The position numbers were made by a program, and so were the translations under genes. DNA of 64,000 nt. Origin: Citrobacter portucalensis (lineage in GTDB: Bacteria; Pseudomonadota; Gammaproteobacteria; Enterobacterales; Enterobacteriaceae). The stretch covers positions 62,001 to 126,000 of the forward strand of contig NZ_MVFY01000004.1 in assembly GCF_002042885.1 (NCBI RefSeq), written 5' to 3'. This document shows positions 38,881 through 48,948 of the stretch, one piece after another; the first letter of the stretch is position 1; each line of letters opens with the position of its first letter. A model generated the notes under the pieces. It worked only from the letters and a program-made list of their open reading frames with translations, made no database searches and was not told where the DNA came from.

Positions 38881-39912
38881 ATGTCTGCTTTTACCCCGGC
38901 AAGTGAAGTCTTGCTGCGCCACAGTGATGATTTCGAACAAAGCCGTATTCTGTTTGCCGGTGATTTGCAGGATGACCTGCCTGCCCATTTTGAAAGCGCC
39001 GCAAGCCGTGCGCACACCCAGCAACTTCACCACTGGCAGGTGCTTAACCGCCAGATGGGCGACAACGTCCGCTTCAGCCTCGTCGCGCAGGCCGATGACG
39101 TTGCCGATAGCGATACGCTGATCTACTACTGGCCGAAGAATAAGCCGGAAGCCCAGTTCCAGTTGATGAACATTCTGTCGCTGTTACCGGTGGGCACCGA
39201 TATTTTTGTTGTCGGCGAGAATCGCAGCGGCGTACGTAGCGCAGAGCAGATGCTGGCCGAATACGCACCGTTAAACAAAGTCGACAGCGCACGTCGCTGT
39301 GGCCTGTACCACGGTCGTCTGGAAAAACAGCCGGTCTTTGATGCAGAAAAATACTGGGATGAATACCAGACAGAAAATCTGACCATCAAAACGCTGCCGG
39401 GCGTCTTCAGCCGTGACGGTCTGGATGTTGGCAGCCAACTGCTGCTCTCCACGCTGACGCCGCACACCAAAGGCAAAGTGCTGGATGTCGGCTGTGGCGC
39501 AGGCGTTCTCTCCGTCGCCTTAGCCAGCCACTCGCCGAAAGTGCGCTTAACCCTGTGCGATGTTAGCGCAGCCGCCGTTGAAGCCAGCCGCGCAACGCTT
39601 GCAGCTAACGGCATTGAAGGTGACGTCATCGCCAGTAACGTCTTTTCTGACGTGACGGGTCGATTTGATATGATCATCTCCAACCCGCCGTTCCACGACG
39701 GAATGCAGACCAGCCTTGATGCCGCACAAACGCTGATTCGTGGCGCAGTGCGTCATCTCAACAGCGGTGGTGAACTGCGTATCGTGGCAAACGCCTTCCT
39801 GCCTTATCCGAAGGTTCTGGATGAAGTGTTTGGCTTCCACGAAGTTATCGCGCAGACCGGACGCTTCAAGGTCTATCGCACCGTGATGACGCGCCAGGCG
39901 AAGAAAGCTTAA
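38881..39912 (+). CDS. rsmC: 16S rRNA m2G1207 methyltransferase RsmC
   Basis: RsmC methylates G1207 of 16S rRNA in the 30S subunit. The 343 residues form two related domains: an N-terminal domain that has lost catalytic motifs and an active C-terminal SAM domain with [12 protein letters not shown] and the NPPF base-flipping motif at 268-271. An AAGGAG ribosome site precedes the ATG. Confidence 0.97.
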   Translation: MSAFTPASEVLLRHSDDFEQSRILFAGDLQDDLPAHFESAASRAHTQQLHHWQVLNRQMGDNVRFSLVAQADDVADSDTLIYYWPKNKPEAQFQLMNILSLLPVGTDIFVVGENRSGVRSAEQMLAEYAPLNKVDSARRCGLYHGRLEKQPVFDAEKYWDEYQTENLTIKTLPGVFSRDGLDVGSQLLLSTLTPHTKGKVLDVGCGAGVLSVALASHSPKVRLTLCDVSAAAVEASRATLAANGIEGDVIASNVFSDVTGRFDMIISNPPFHDGMQTSLDAAQTLIRGAVRHLNSGGELRIVANAFLPYPKVLDEVFGFHEVIAQTGRFKVYRTVMTRQAKKA

Positions 39913-39918
39913 CTGCTC

Positions 39919-39998
39919 CAGGCCAGATAAGGCGTTTACGCTGCCATCCGGCGTGACACCGAGCAACGCCGGATGGCGCTATCGCTTATCCGGCCTGC
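39919..39998. repeat. REP pair downstream of rsmC
   Basis: Two stems: AGGCCAGATAAGGCG..GCCATCCGGC and GCCGGATGGCG..CTTATCCGGCC, between rsmC and the tRNA promoter. Confidence 0.75.
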
Positions 39999-40065
39999 AT
40001 AAAACGCCAAAAACCGAAGAAACGCCTTTTTTTTCGGCAATCACGTTAAGTTCGAAAATTAACTG

Positions 40066-40093
40066 TTGACGCCCTGCATAAAATCTCTAGAAT
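40066..40093 (+). promoter_or_regulatory. Promoter of the tRNA-Leu cluster
   Basis: TTGACG and TAGAAT boxes separated by 16 bases are followed by a GC-rich discriminator (TCGCCCCCG), the mark of stringently controlled stable-RNA promoters. It lies about 40 bases before the first tRNA. Confidence 0.8.
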
Positions 40094-40134
40094 TCGCCCC
40101 CGTGGTAACGATACTTTTTGAGTGTCGATGGTAT

Positions 40135-40221
40135 GCGAAGGTGGCGGAATTGGTAGACGCGCTAGCTTCAGGTGTTAGTGTCCTTTCGGACGTGGGGGTT
40201 CAAGTCCCCCCCCTCGCACCA
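40135..40221 (+). tRNA. leuV: tRNA-Leu (anticodon CAG), copy 1
   Basis: An 87-base tRNA with encoded CCA end, acceptor arms GCGAAGG/CCTCGC, anticodon CAG in TTCAGGT, and the long class II variable arm GTCC-TTTC-GGAC. Its T-loop reads TTCAAGT. It differs from copies 2 and 3 in the variable arm and T-loop. The individual leuV/P/Q assignment follows cluster order and is tentative. Confidence 0.93.
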
Positions 40222-40249
40222 TAATCCACGTTGATATTGCTCGCACTGG

Positions 40250-40335
40250 GCGAAGGTGGCGGAATTGGTAGACGCGCTAGCTTCAGGTGTTAGTGTCCTT
40301 AGGATGTGGGGGTTCGAGTCCCCCCCCTCGCACCA
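40250..40335 (+). tRNA. leuP: tRNA-Leu (anticodon CAG), copy 2
   Basis: An 86-base tRNA-Leu with CCA encoded, 28 bases after copy 1. The variable arm is GTCC-TTA-GGAT, one base shorter than copy 1, and the T-loop is TTCGAGT. Confidence 0.93.
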
Positions 40336-40367
40336 ACGAGGCGATATCAAAAAAATAAGATGACTGT

Positions 40368-40453
40368 GCGAAGGTGGCGGAATTGGTAGACGCGCTAGCT
40401 TCAGGTGTTAGTGTCCTTAGGATGTGGGGGTTCGAGTCCCCCCCCTCGCACCA
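40368..40453 (+). tRNA. leuQ: tRNA-Leu (anticodon CAG), copy 3
   Basis: Identical in sequence to copy 2 over 86 bases, 32 bases downstream. The three genes form one polycistronic tRNA unit read from the promoter at 40066. Confidence 0.93.
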
Positions 40454-40496
40454 ATTATCTTATTTCTTTCCCTCTCGATTTCCTTCTCTGTTTTGT

Positions 40497-40733
40497 TCAT
40501 CCCTGATTCCAGTTCATCATTACCAAAACAATGCCACCAATCAGTGCCGCGCATGAAGGTAACAAAACAAAGTGCCGTAAACGTTTGTGGTACAGCATGA
40601 GCGAAGTCAGCAGTAATCCTAATACAATCATCACCTTCCATACGTAGACCGACAGGTCGCTATATGCCATCCCGGCAATCAGCATTCCCGGCAGCAGAAC
40701 ACCCCATCCACTGCCCAGCGTACGTTGCAACAT
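40497..40733 (-). CDS. yjjZ: Small membrane protein YjjZ (DUF1435)
   Basis: A 78-residue hydrophobic protein with about three membrane segments (10-25, 29-46, 55-73), starting MLQRTLGSGWGVLLPG. It matches E. coli YjjZ from memory. The start at 40733 is preferred because AGGTGA lies at proper distance and the family begins there; the frame stays open 55 codons upstream but that part has no coding character. Function unknown. Confidence 0.85.
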   Translation of the reverse strand: MLQRTLGSGWGVLLPGMLIAGMAYSDLSVYVWKVMIVLGLLLTSLMLYHKRLRHFVLLPSCAALIGGIVLVMMNWNQG

Positions 40734-40988
40734 GATTTCACCTATGACATTGATAATGATAACCAATATCATATGATAAAATTTCTCATTTGTCAGCCGT
40801 GAAGCACTATCAATTATATGAGTTTTACTTAACGATTGATGACATGAATAATCCAAGGTGATAAATTGCTCACCGGTTAGCTCTTCAACTAAAAACAATA
40901 AAAACCTCTGCGAATGATACCCCGTTCGTTATTTGTTTTATTTACCAACACACCTTCGTACATTGCAGATAACTAACAATATTTACCT

Positions 40989-42065
40989 ATGACAGTACAA
41001 TCCTGGCGAACTCTGCGCACAAAAAAATACCAACTCTCTTTACGACTGTTTCTGCTGCTCAACGCAGTCTCCGCGCTGTTTACGCTTTTTTTCCCACTGT
41101 TTGCGGTCAAAGCCTTATCAGTACCGGCGTTGCTGATGCTGGTGATGAGTACACTGCTGCTGGTATGGCATGGGAAATACGCGGATAAAAGAATTAATCT
41201 CCCTTTTATTTCAATCGTTTTTGGCTTGTTATGGGCGTTACATATATTCTTGAAATATAATGCTCTAGGTCAGAATGATTATTATTTCCTGTTAATAGCG
41301 CTGCTCAGCGTACTGTTTATTGGCTCTATCGCTTTTGCCAATAATATCATCGCGTTTACGCTCCACTCACTCCCCTCCGTCGCCGTTTGTTTATGGCTTA
41401 ACGGCAGCGAACATGGTTTGCGGATTTTCTATTTTATGGCGCTGCCTATGGCCGGTATCGCCATTCAGCATGTGATACAAAAGCGCTACGATGGATTCGC
41501 TCAGCAACTGATGTACAAACTGCTGGAGGAAAGGGAAACCCTGAACGGGCTCAGCATGCTCGACCCGCTAACCGGTTTGTATAATCGCCGGGGGCTGCAA
41601 CATCGGCTCGATACACTGTTGGCTCTGAGTAATTCGAGGCACTTCGTTCTGCTGCTGGATATCGACCATTTCAAATCCTATAACGATCATTACGGACATA
41701 TGATGGGCGACCAGGCGTTGATCCGTGTTTCTGCCGCCATCCGAGACTCCGTACGCTCCCGGGACGTGGTGGCGCGTTTTGGCGGTGAAGAGTTTATGAT
41801 TTTGCTGACCGCGGTCGATCCACAGCAGGCCCAGGCTGCCGCCGAACGTATCCGCCAGAAAGTGTACGACCTTAAAATCCCTCACATGTTTAATGAGAGC
41901 GTGGCAACCAACGTAACCGTCAGTATCGGTATTGCACCTCTGGTAGAACAGGATATTGATGCTGCTATCGCCAAAGCGGATAAAGCCCTTTACGAGGCCA
42001 AGAATCTTGGGCGTAACAATACCCTGGTCAGCGATGAGCTGCGGGTAAACTGCCCCTCTACCTGA
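40989..42065 (+). CDS. Membrane-bound diguanylate cyclase (GGDEF)
   Basis: A 358-residue protein with about six N-terminal membrane helices (20-170) and a C-terminal GGDEF domain. The active-site motif GGEEF is at 265-269 and an intact inhibitory site RSRD (256-259) lies five residues before it. It should therefore make cyclic di-GMP with product feedback. The membrane part resembles an MHYT/MASE-like sensor but I cannot name it. It is not at this place in E. coli K-12; a similar gene (STM4551) sits beside fhuF in Salmonella as I recall. Confidence 0.9.
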   Translation: MTVQSWRTLRTKKYQLSLRLFLLLNAVSALFTLFFPLFAVKALSVPALLMLVMSTLLLVWHGKYADKRINLPFISIVFGLLWALHIFLKYNALGQNDYYFLLIALLSVLFIGSIAFANNIIAFTLHSLPSVAVCLWLNGSEHGLRIFYFMALPMAGIAIQHVIQKRYDGFAQQLMYKLLEERETLNGLSMLDPLTGLYNRRGLQHRLDTLLALSNSRHFVLLLDIDHFKSYNDHYGHMMGDQALIRVSAAIRDSVRSRDVVARFGGEEFMILLTAVDPQQAQAAAERIRQKVYDLKIPHMFNESVATNVTVSIGIAPLVEQDIDAAIAKADKALYEAKNLGRNNTLVSDELRVNCPST

Positions 42066-42133
42066 GCTTTCTGTGCGCTGCCGCTCGGGATGGCGACAAA
42101 GATCTTGCCATCGCTCAATGTCAATTATAGGAT

Positions 42134-42148
42134 TAGCAATCATTATCA
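42134..42148 (-). promoter_or_regulatory. Fur box upstream of fhuF
   Basis: On the minus strand TGATAATGATTGCTA matches the 7-1-7 Fur consensus TGATAAT-N-ATTATCA at 12 of 14 positions. It lies 26 bases before the fhuF start, as expected for iron repression. Confidence 0.75.
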
Positions 42149-42173
42149 TTAAGATTAACATCCTTATATCGAC

Positions 42174-42962
42174 ATGGCTTATCGTTCCGCACCGATCGTT
42201 GAAGATGTCATCTGGCGTAGCCATCTCCCCTCAGAGATGCCCTCGCTGGCTGCAGCCGTACGCGCAACGATAGCCAAAACTCGCGAGCACCTGCTGGACT
42301 TCATTCGTCTTGACGAAACGCCTGTGCCAGGTGCAATGACGCTGCATGAATGGACGCAACCGGCGACGCTTAGCTCGCTGCTGGCCGTTTATTCAGACCA
42401 TATCTATCGCAACCAGCCCACGCTACCCCGCGAAAATAAGCCCATGATTTCTCTTTGGGCGCAATGGTATATCGGCCTGATGATGCCTCCGTTAATGGTG
42501 GCCCTACTGACGCAAAAAGAGGCTATCGACGTCTCTCCTGAACATATGCGCGTAGAGTTTCACGAAACAGGCCGTGCGGCCTGCTTCTGGATCGACGTCC
42601 ATCAGGATCACCAGGCTACAGCCCTGTCTCCTCAACAACGCATGGAAACGCTGATTCTCTCAGCGCTGACGCCGGTTGTGCAGGCGTTGGAAGCAACTGG
42701 CGAGATCAACGCTAAGCTTATATGGAGCAACACCGGATATTTAATTCACTGGTATTTAACGGAAATGAAGCCGTTGCTAGGTGAGGAACTGCTGACCACG
42801 CTGCGCCAGACCTGCTTTTTTGAGAAACAACTCTCCTGCGGTCAGGATAACCCTCTGTGGCGAACCGTTGTTCCGCGTGAGGGGCTGTTAGTACGCAGAA
42901 CCTGCTGCCAACGCTATCGCCTGCCTGACGTTCAGCAATGCGGAGACTGCACGCTGAAGTAA
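42174..42962 (+). CDS. fhuF: Siderophore-iron reductase FhuF
   Basis: FhuF reduces ferric hydroxamate siderophores in the cytoplasm to release iron. The 262-residue protein carries the unusual C-terminal [2Fe-2S] ligand set Cys244-Cys245-x10-Cys256-x2-Cys259, exactly that of E. coli FhuF. A Fur box precedes it. It is 108 bases downstream of the diguanylate cyclase gene. Confidence 0.95.
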   Translation: MAYRSAPIVEDVIWRSHLPSEMPSLAAAVRATIAKTREHLLDFIRLDETPVPGAMTLHEWTQPATLSSLLAVYSDHIYRNQPTLPRENKPMISLWAQWYIGLMMPPLMVALLTQKEAIDVSPEHMRVEFHETGRAACFWIDVHQDHQATALSPQQRMETLILSALTPVVQALEATGEINAKLIWSNTGYLIHWYLTEMKPLLGEELLTTLRQTCFFEKQLSCGQDNPLWRTVVPREGLLVRRTCCQRYRLPDVQQCGDCTLK

Positions 42963-42984
42963 GCGAGGAGCCGTAGCCCCTCGC
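42963..42984. terminator. Possible bidirectional terminator between fhuF and the EIIC gene
   Basis: GCGAGGAGC and GCCCCTCGC form a 9-base stem with one mismatch and a 4-base loop between two convergent genes. No strong T-run follows on either side. Confidence 0.4.
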
Positions 42985-42991
42985 CAGATAG

Positions 42992-44335
42992 TTATGCAAC
43001 CTGCTGGTTTTCCTCTTCCATACGCTGCGCCTCTTCTTTTTCCTGCGCCAATAGCTGCTTTTCGTAGACCTTAAAGAACGGGAAGTAGATAACGGCCGAC
43101 ACCAGCGCCAACAGCACCACCAGAATAGCCGCACGATAATCCCAGCCTAATGCCCATGCCGCGCCAACCGGTGCCGGTGCTGTCCAGGGAACTACTGAAA
43201 TGACCCGCCCAATTAAATCCAGTTTCATCGCCGCCCAGGCCAGTACCGCATTCACCATTGGGGCCAGCAGGAAGGGGATAAAAAACACCGGGTTCATGAC
43301 AATCGGCGTACCAAAAATCACCGGTTCGTTAATATTAAAAATGCTGGGGACTACGCTCAGACGCCCAATCGAGCGTAGATGAGCCGAACGACTACGCAGA
43401 TAGCAAATCACCAACCCCATCGTTGCACCTGACCCTCCGACCACAATAAAGAACGTCCAGAACGCTTCCATAAAGATATGCGGTAACGGCGCGCCCTGCG
43501 CCAGCGCCGACTGGTTCATCCCAAGATTAGTTAGCCAGAACATTTGCAGCATTCCCGACACAATTGCCGCGCCGTGAATACCCGCAAACCACAATAGATG
43601 TCCAATCAATACCGCCAGAAGTATCGCCGGGAGAGAATCTGCAGCCGACACCAATGGTTTAAAAATGGCCATAATGGCCTGCGGGATCAGCATGTCAAAC
43701 TGCGACTGTATCACCAGACTCAGCGGGTACAGCGTCAGTACTACCACCAGCACCGGGATCAGCAGATCGAAAGAGTTTTTGATCATCGGCGGCACCTGAT
43801 CGGGTAAACGGATGCCGATGTTGTGCGCCTTCAGGAAGCGCATCATTTCAACACAGTAAATGGCCACCAGGATGGCGGTGAAAATCCCCGTTCCTCCCAA
43901 GCTATCAACCGGCATTGTGCCTTTGGTTTTTGGCGCGGCAATCAGCAAAAAAGCCATGATTGATAGCATCGCACACATAAACGGATCTAACTGATGCGAC
44001 TTCACATAGTGCTTGCCCAGGTTATAAGCAATAGCCGCACATATGTAGACCGACATAATCCCCATCGTCATATCAAACGGTGTGAGGATTTGGCCTTCAA
44101 ACTGTTTTGCCAGATCCAGCCACGCGCGAGCAAATCCCCAGGTGGTATCCGGAGAAAAAGGCGGGTAGGCAAAAACCAGCAGAAAAGAGCCTACAATCAT
44201 AAAAGGCATCGCCGAAATAAAACCGTCGCGAATGGCCATTACATGTCGTTGCGAAGAGATGCGCCCGGCAACAGGGCTGACGTAATTTTCAACAAAGCGG
44301 AAAATCACGTTAAACACAGCATGGTTAGTAGACAT
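42992..44335 (-). CDS. PTS sugar transporter EIIC, cellobiose/lactose family
   Basis: A 447-residue inner-membrane permease with about ten helices, similar to ChbC/CelB-type EIIC domains (FLLVFAYPPFSPDT, GIHGAAIVSGML, PSIFNINEPVIFGTPIVMNP). The NEPVIFG motif is the conserved sugar-binding region of this family. No EIIA, EIIB or glycosidase is next to it, so it must borrow partners or be a remnant. The start at 44335 has a GGGAG site; a TTG 7 codons upstream is rejected. A short ORF overlaps its start. Confidence 0.9.
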   Translation of the reverse strand: MSTNHAVFNVIFRFVENYVSPVAGRISSQRHVMAIRDGFISAMPFMIVGSFLLVFAYPPFSPDTTWGFARAWLDLAKQFEGQILTPFDMTMGIMSVYICAAIAYNLGKHYVKSHQLDPFMCAMLSIMAFLLIAAPKTKGTMPVDSLGGTGIFTAILVAIYCVEMMRFLKAHNIGIRLPDQVPPMIKNSFDLLIPVLVVVLTLYPLSLVIQSQFDMLIPQAIMAIFKPLVSAADSLPAILLAVLIGHLLWFAGIHGAAIVSGMLQMFWLTNLGMNQSALAQGAPLPHIFMEAFWTFFIVVGGSGATMGLVICYLRSRSAHLRSIGRLSVVPSIFNINEPVIFGTPIVMNPVFFIPFLLAPMVNAVLAWAAMKLDLIGRVISVVPWTAPAPVGAAWALGWDYRAAILVVLLALVSAVIYFPFFKVYEKQLLAQEKEEAQRMEEENQQVA

Positions 44336-44468
44336 AGCCGTTCTCCCGTTGTGCAAAACCCTGCAACCGTGCTGGCATCAACACCGCCACCACGTAAAGC
44401 CCATTACCACTTTTCGCAACCGTGCCGGGAGGAACACCAGCGCTACCGCTTTTCGAGTTAAGTTTCAT
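44325..44468 (-). CDS. Possible 47-residue leader ORF overlapping the EIIC start
   Basis: An ATG-started ORF (MKLNSKSGSAGVPPG..QRENGYVY) has an AAGAG ribosome site 6 bases upstream and ends 11 bases inside the EIIC gene. It contains two 10-bp direct DNA repeats (GCAACCGTGC at 44363 and 44416). I know no homologue. It may be a translated leader that couples to the EIIC gene, or a chance frame; the well-placed promoter, about 35 bases before its ATG, is the main support. Confidence 0.35.
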   Translation of the reverse strand: MKLNSKSGSAGVPPGTVAKSGNGLYVVAVLMPARLQGFAQRENGYVY

Positions 44469-44510
44469 AGATGGCTCTTATTATGTGATACAGAGGAAGT
44501 GACAACTTCA

Positions 44511-44539
44511 GTATTAATCGTCATTTCAGCATTCTGCAA
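44511..44539 (-). promoter_or_regulatory. Promoter of the leader ORF-EIIC unit
   Basis: On the minus strand TTGCAG (44534-44539) and TAATAC (44511-44516) are separated by 17 bases, a good sigma-70 arrangement. The -35 box touches the palindrome at 44538. Confidence 0.65.
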
Positions 44540-44558
44540 CCGGTTACTGTAACCGGTT
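44538..44558. promoter_or_regulatory. Perfect 21-bp palindrome, probable operator of the EIIC unit
   Basis: Arms AACCGGTTAC and GTAACCGGTT around a central T. This type of palindrome is usual for LacI/GalR-type sugar repressors. It overlaps the -35 box of the promoter at 44511, so repression by steric block is expected. No such regulator gene lies in the window. Confidence 0.7.
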
Positions 44559-44703
44559 TCTTTGATTGTGAAGACGATCGAAAAACTGCTAATGTTGCTA
44601 TGTTGTTACAATAAAATATTTACAGTGTGGTTGCCCCTATGACAAATTACATCCTGCAGTTTTCTGCTGTGCAGGGCTATCTGTAAGCGATAGGGAGAGA
44701 AGA

Positions 44704-45162
44704 ATGAGTTTGCAATCAGTACGCCAATTCCTGGCGCAACATGCACCAGATATCGAGATCATCGAATTAAACCAGAGCACAGCAACCGTTGATCTGGCAG
44801 CAAAAGCCCATAACGTTGAACCTGGCCAAATAGCGAAAACACTTTCGCTAAAGGTGAAGAACGATATCATCCTGGTCGTGGCAAAAGGCGATGCCCGACT
44901 GGATAATAAAAAGCTTAAGAGTACGTTCGGTGCCAAAGCCCGAATGTTAAGTAGTGATGAGGTCGTGAACGCGACGGGGCACCCCGTTGGCGGCGTTTGC
45001 CCCTTCGGATTAGAAACACCGATATCAGTGTACTGTGATGTTTCTCTGAAACACTACGCTGAAGTGCTGCCTGCCGCAGGTGCCATCCACAGCGCGGTTC
45101 GCATCACGCCTGAAAGGATGGCTGAACTGACTTCTGCCACCTGGGTTGACGTGTGTCAGTAA
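44704..45162 (+). CDS. YbaK/EbsC-family aminoacyl-tRNA deacylase
   Basis: A 152-residue stand-alone editing domain of the YbaK/prolyl-tRNA synthetase INS type, which hydrolyses misacylated tRNA in trans. The catalytic-site motifs are seen: conserved lysine in QIAKTLSLKV, and GHPVGGVCPFGL with the essential glycines. It has an AGGGAGAGAAG ribosome site. Substrate (mischarged Cys-, Ala- or other tRNA) cannot be predicted. It is an addition relative to E. coli at this place. Confidence 0.88.
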   Translation: MSLQSVRQFLAQHAPDIEIIELNQSTATVDLAAKAHNVEPGQIAKTLSLKVKNDIILVVAKGDARLDNKKLKSTFGAKARMLSSDEVVNATGHPVGGVCPFGLETPISVYCDVSLKHYAEVLPAAGAIHSAVRITPERMAELTSATWVDVCQ

Positions 45163-45219
45163 TGTTCCACGCGCTAAACCGGCTGCCAAGCCCGGCAAGA
45201 AACACGTCAACGTTGCCCG

Positions 45220-45897
45220 TCACGAAACCGCCTGCATAAAAGGCGCTGGCTCGCCAGCACGCAGATACAGCAGGATGTCGGCGGCATCCAGTAACCCGGC
45301 ATCCGAGCTGACCCCCAGTTTGGACATCACATTGAATTTGTGTGCCCGAATGGTTTTGATGTTCCGTTCAAGCTGAACAGCAATCTGTGGCATCGAATAA
45401 CCATTCGACATAAAGCGCAGTATTTCTCGTTCTGTCGGGCTGAGCATACGGCTTTGATTAATATACCAATGGTTTTTCGTGCCTTCGGTTCCCCGACCAG
45501 GGCTGCTTAACGCCGTAAATAACGCGTCCTGCAACACCGTTAACGAAGAAGCTTTACTCACAACGCCATCTAACGGCAAGGGGGATAGGGAACCAATTAA
45601 ACGCGCTTCAGCGTCATCATCGGCAATCACCACACGGCGAATCCGCGGATAATTTATCGCCAGCTCCGTTAAATAGGTCAACCCTGCTCTTCGATCGGTT
45701 CTGATTGCAGAGAGGGAAAAAATAACTGCCGAAAACGACATCTTTAACATTGCCTGGCTAAAAGCGGGCTGGTTTGAAAAGAGATGAAGTTTATATTGGT
45801 CATCCGGCATGGTATTAAATAAACTCTTAATACCCACGCTGCTCATCGTGCACTTTTCTACCAGTGCAACGTTTCTTTTGATGATTCTGCTTTCCAT
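45220..45897 (-). CDS. bglJ: LuxR/FixJ-type regulator BglJ
   Basis: BglJ forms heterodimers with RcsB and, in E. coli, relieves H-NS silencing of bgl, leuO and other genes. The 225-residue protein has a degenerate receiver-like N-terminus and a C-terminal LuxR helix-turn-helix (about 150-210; [21 protein letters not shown] and [15 protein letters not shown]). It overlaps the yjjQ end by 40 bases, so the two form one operon. Confidence 0.94.
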   Translation of the reverse strand: MESRIIKRNVALVEKCTMSSVGIKSLFNTMPDDQYKLHLFSNQPAFSQAMLKMSFSAVIFSLSAIRTDRRAGLTYLTELAINYPRIRRVVIADDDAEARLIGSLSPLPLDGVVSKASSLTVLQDALFTALSSPGRGTEGTKNHWYINQSRMLSPTEREILRFMSNGYSMPQIAVQLERNIKTIRAHKFNVMSKLGVSSDAGLLDAADILLYLRAGEPAPFMQAVS

Positions 45898-46583
45898 TCC
45901 GTGGTTTCTCCATAAACTGAAGGTAAATTAAGTTCTCGCGATCCTTGAGAACTATTTATCCAGGCATACATTTCTGCATTGCTATTTATCGACAAGCGAC
46001 GCATAGCGCTATTCTTTTGGGCACTGATTGTTTTATTGCTTTTTTTCAGCAACGCCGCAATCTGGTTAATCCCCCATCCTTTCCCAAGGAGGCGCAATAC
46101 TTTTCTTTCAGAGAGAGTGAGAACGATAGATCGTGCGCTATGGTCTAACAATTGCGGCATAGCAGGCGGAGAGAGCAGCGCCTTGCTTATCCTCTCTGCT
46201 CGTGTATTTCCCGCGTGAATGACATTCACTAAACTTTCAATCGGCTCGGCGTCAGAGAGCAGCGAGCTGACAGGACACATCAGTAGTTCAACCGCCAGAG
46301 GATAAAAGATACGAGATACGAGAAATACCCAGTGAATATCACGGTATTGAGATAATAAAGAATAATATTGTTCGCAAACTGCACGTGGATGATTGCAGTC
46401 TCCGGTTAAATCAGCAATTACCAAATCAGCACACCGTAGCTGTAATAACGTCAGTTCTTCAACAGAACGACAGTAGGTAAGTTCGTAATCGGAGAACTTT
46501 CCCTGCATTATACCTTTAAGCCCAGTTTGTATAATCGGTGATTTACTAATAATAATTGCGTTTTTGCAGCGTCCTGGCAACAT
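45858..46583 (-). CDS. yjjQ: LuxR-type regulator YjjQ
   Basis: A 241-residue DNA-binding protein with a C-terminal LuxR helix-turn-helix (about 155-215; [23 protein letters not shown]). E. coli YjjQ represses flagellar and other virulence-related genes and the yjjQ-bglJ operon is silenced by H-NS. The start MLPGRCKN at 46583 agrees with the family. Divergent from yjjP across a long AT-rich region. Confidence 0.93.
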   Translation of the reverse strand: MLPGRCKNAIIISKSPIIQTGLKGIMQGKFSDYELTYCRSVEELTLLQLRCADLVIADLTGDCNHPRAVCEQYYSLLSQYRDIHWVFLVSRIFYPLAVELLMCPVSSLLSDAEPIESLVNVIHAGNTRAERISKALLSPPAMPQLLDHSARSIVLTLSERKVLRLLGKGWGINQIAALLKKSNKTISAQKNSAMRRLSINSNAEMYAWINSSQGSRELNLPSVYGETTEWKAESSKETLHW

Positions 46584-47041
46584 ATCCCCTCCACACTCAC
46601 CAGTCCGCAATCGTACTTAATTAAATTCTCCCGGGTGGATTAATAATCTTAACTCACAGGAAAATACTCCGAACAATAAGCGGGGTGAATTGTTATCCTT
46701 GGTATTTATTTCAAAAAGTATTGACGGCACCATCCAAATAGTGCCAAATTCTAAGCTATTATTGCACAATTACGTATAAATACATTATCTGTACAATTAT
46801 AATAACTACAATAGATCGTTAGCATGGCTTACGTATTTGCCATCCGGGAAAATAACGCTACATTTCAATCATGTCTCCCCCTCGTAACTTAGCGAACGGG
46901 AGCGTTAAGATGCCACAACCGTATCACCTGTGTCTTTTTTCGACACAAAGATTGATCTTAGCCAGAGCCAGCGGGCTCACGCTTCATGATAAAAAGAAGA
47001 CATTCGTCACTCAAAGAGATCCTTTTCAGTCAGAGCGAGCC
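46584..47041. other. AT-rich divergent region yjjQ / yjjP
   Basis: About 458 bases. The stretch 46700-46830 is strongly AT-rich, in line with H-NS silencing known for the yjjQ-bglJ promoter in E. coli. The frame of yjjP stays open upstream to 46871 but that part lacks conservation with YjjP from memory. No other gene is evident. Confidence 0.5.
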
Positions 47042-48282
<1,241 letters not shown>

Positions 48283-48406
48283 CGGTGCACTTTCTTTAAT
48301 ACCCTGCAGAGAGGGGAATCACCCCCTCATCTGCTGCTCTCCTTCTTCTCTGTGTTACTATAAAAGCAGTCCCCTTCTCGGTTGTTGTTCAGTATTGAGA
48401 AACATT

Positions 48407-48946
48407 ATGCCCTGCAAAATTTTGACGCCAGACGTCACTAGCATTGACGCCTTACTACACGATCACCACGCCGTGCTGGCCAAGTCTGCGGGTGGCGCCG
48501 TAGCCGTATTCGCTAACAATGCGCCAGCGTTTTACGCGGTTACGCCTGCGAGACTGGCTGAGCTGTTGGCGCTTGAGGAGAAACTGTCACGCCCGGGAAG
48601 CGATGTGACATTGGATGATCAATTTTATGAAGAGCCACAAGCCGCTCCCGTTGCCGTACCAATGGGGAAATTTGCGATGTACGCAGCCTGGCAGCCTGAT
48701 GCCGACTTTCAGCGTCAGGCTGCTTTATGGGGCGTAGCGTTGAAAGAGCCGGTTACTGCTGAAGAGCTGGCCTCATTTGTTGCCTACTGGCAGGCTGAAG
48801 GAAAAGTCTTTCACCATATTCAGTGGCAGCAAAAACTGGCGCGCAGCATTCAGATTGGACGGGCCAGCAATGGCGGAATGCCAAAGCGCGATGTGAACAG
48901 CGTCAGTGAACCTGACAGCCACATTCCACCGGGTTTTAGAGGATAA
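48407..48946 (+). CDS. dnaT: Primosomal protein DnaT
   Basis: DnaT (protein i) joins PriA and PriB at stalled forks during replication restart, before DnaB loading. The 179-residue protein has the C-terminal ssDNA-binding region ([16 protein letters not shown]) and IPPGFRG tail. The start MPCKILTPD is favoured over one 4 codons upstream. It lies 2 bases before dnaC in one operon. Confidence 0.96.
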   Translation: MPCKILTPDVTSIDALLHDHHAVLAKSAGGAVAVFANNAPAFYAVTPARLAELLALEEKLSRPGSDVTLDDQFYEEPQAAPVAVPMGKFAMYAAWQPDADFQRQAALWGVALKEPVTAEELASFVAYWQAEGKVFHHIQWQQKLARSIQIGRASNGGMPKRDVNSVSEPDSHIPPGFRG

Positions 48947-48948
48947 CG

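Noticed and set aside
46871-47041. 57-codon N-terminal extension of yjjP
   Set aside because: The extension has no resemblance to YjjP proteins I know, and the internal start at 47042 has a ribosome site and matches the family.
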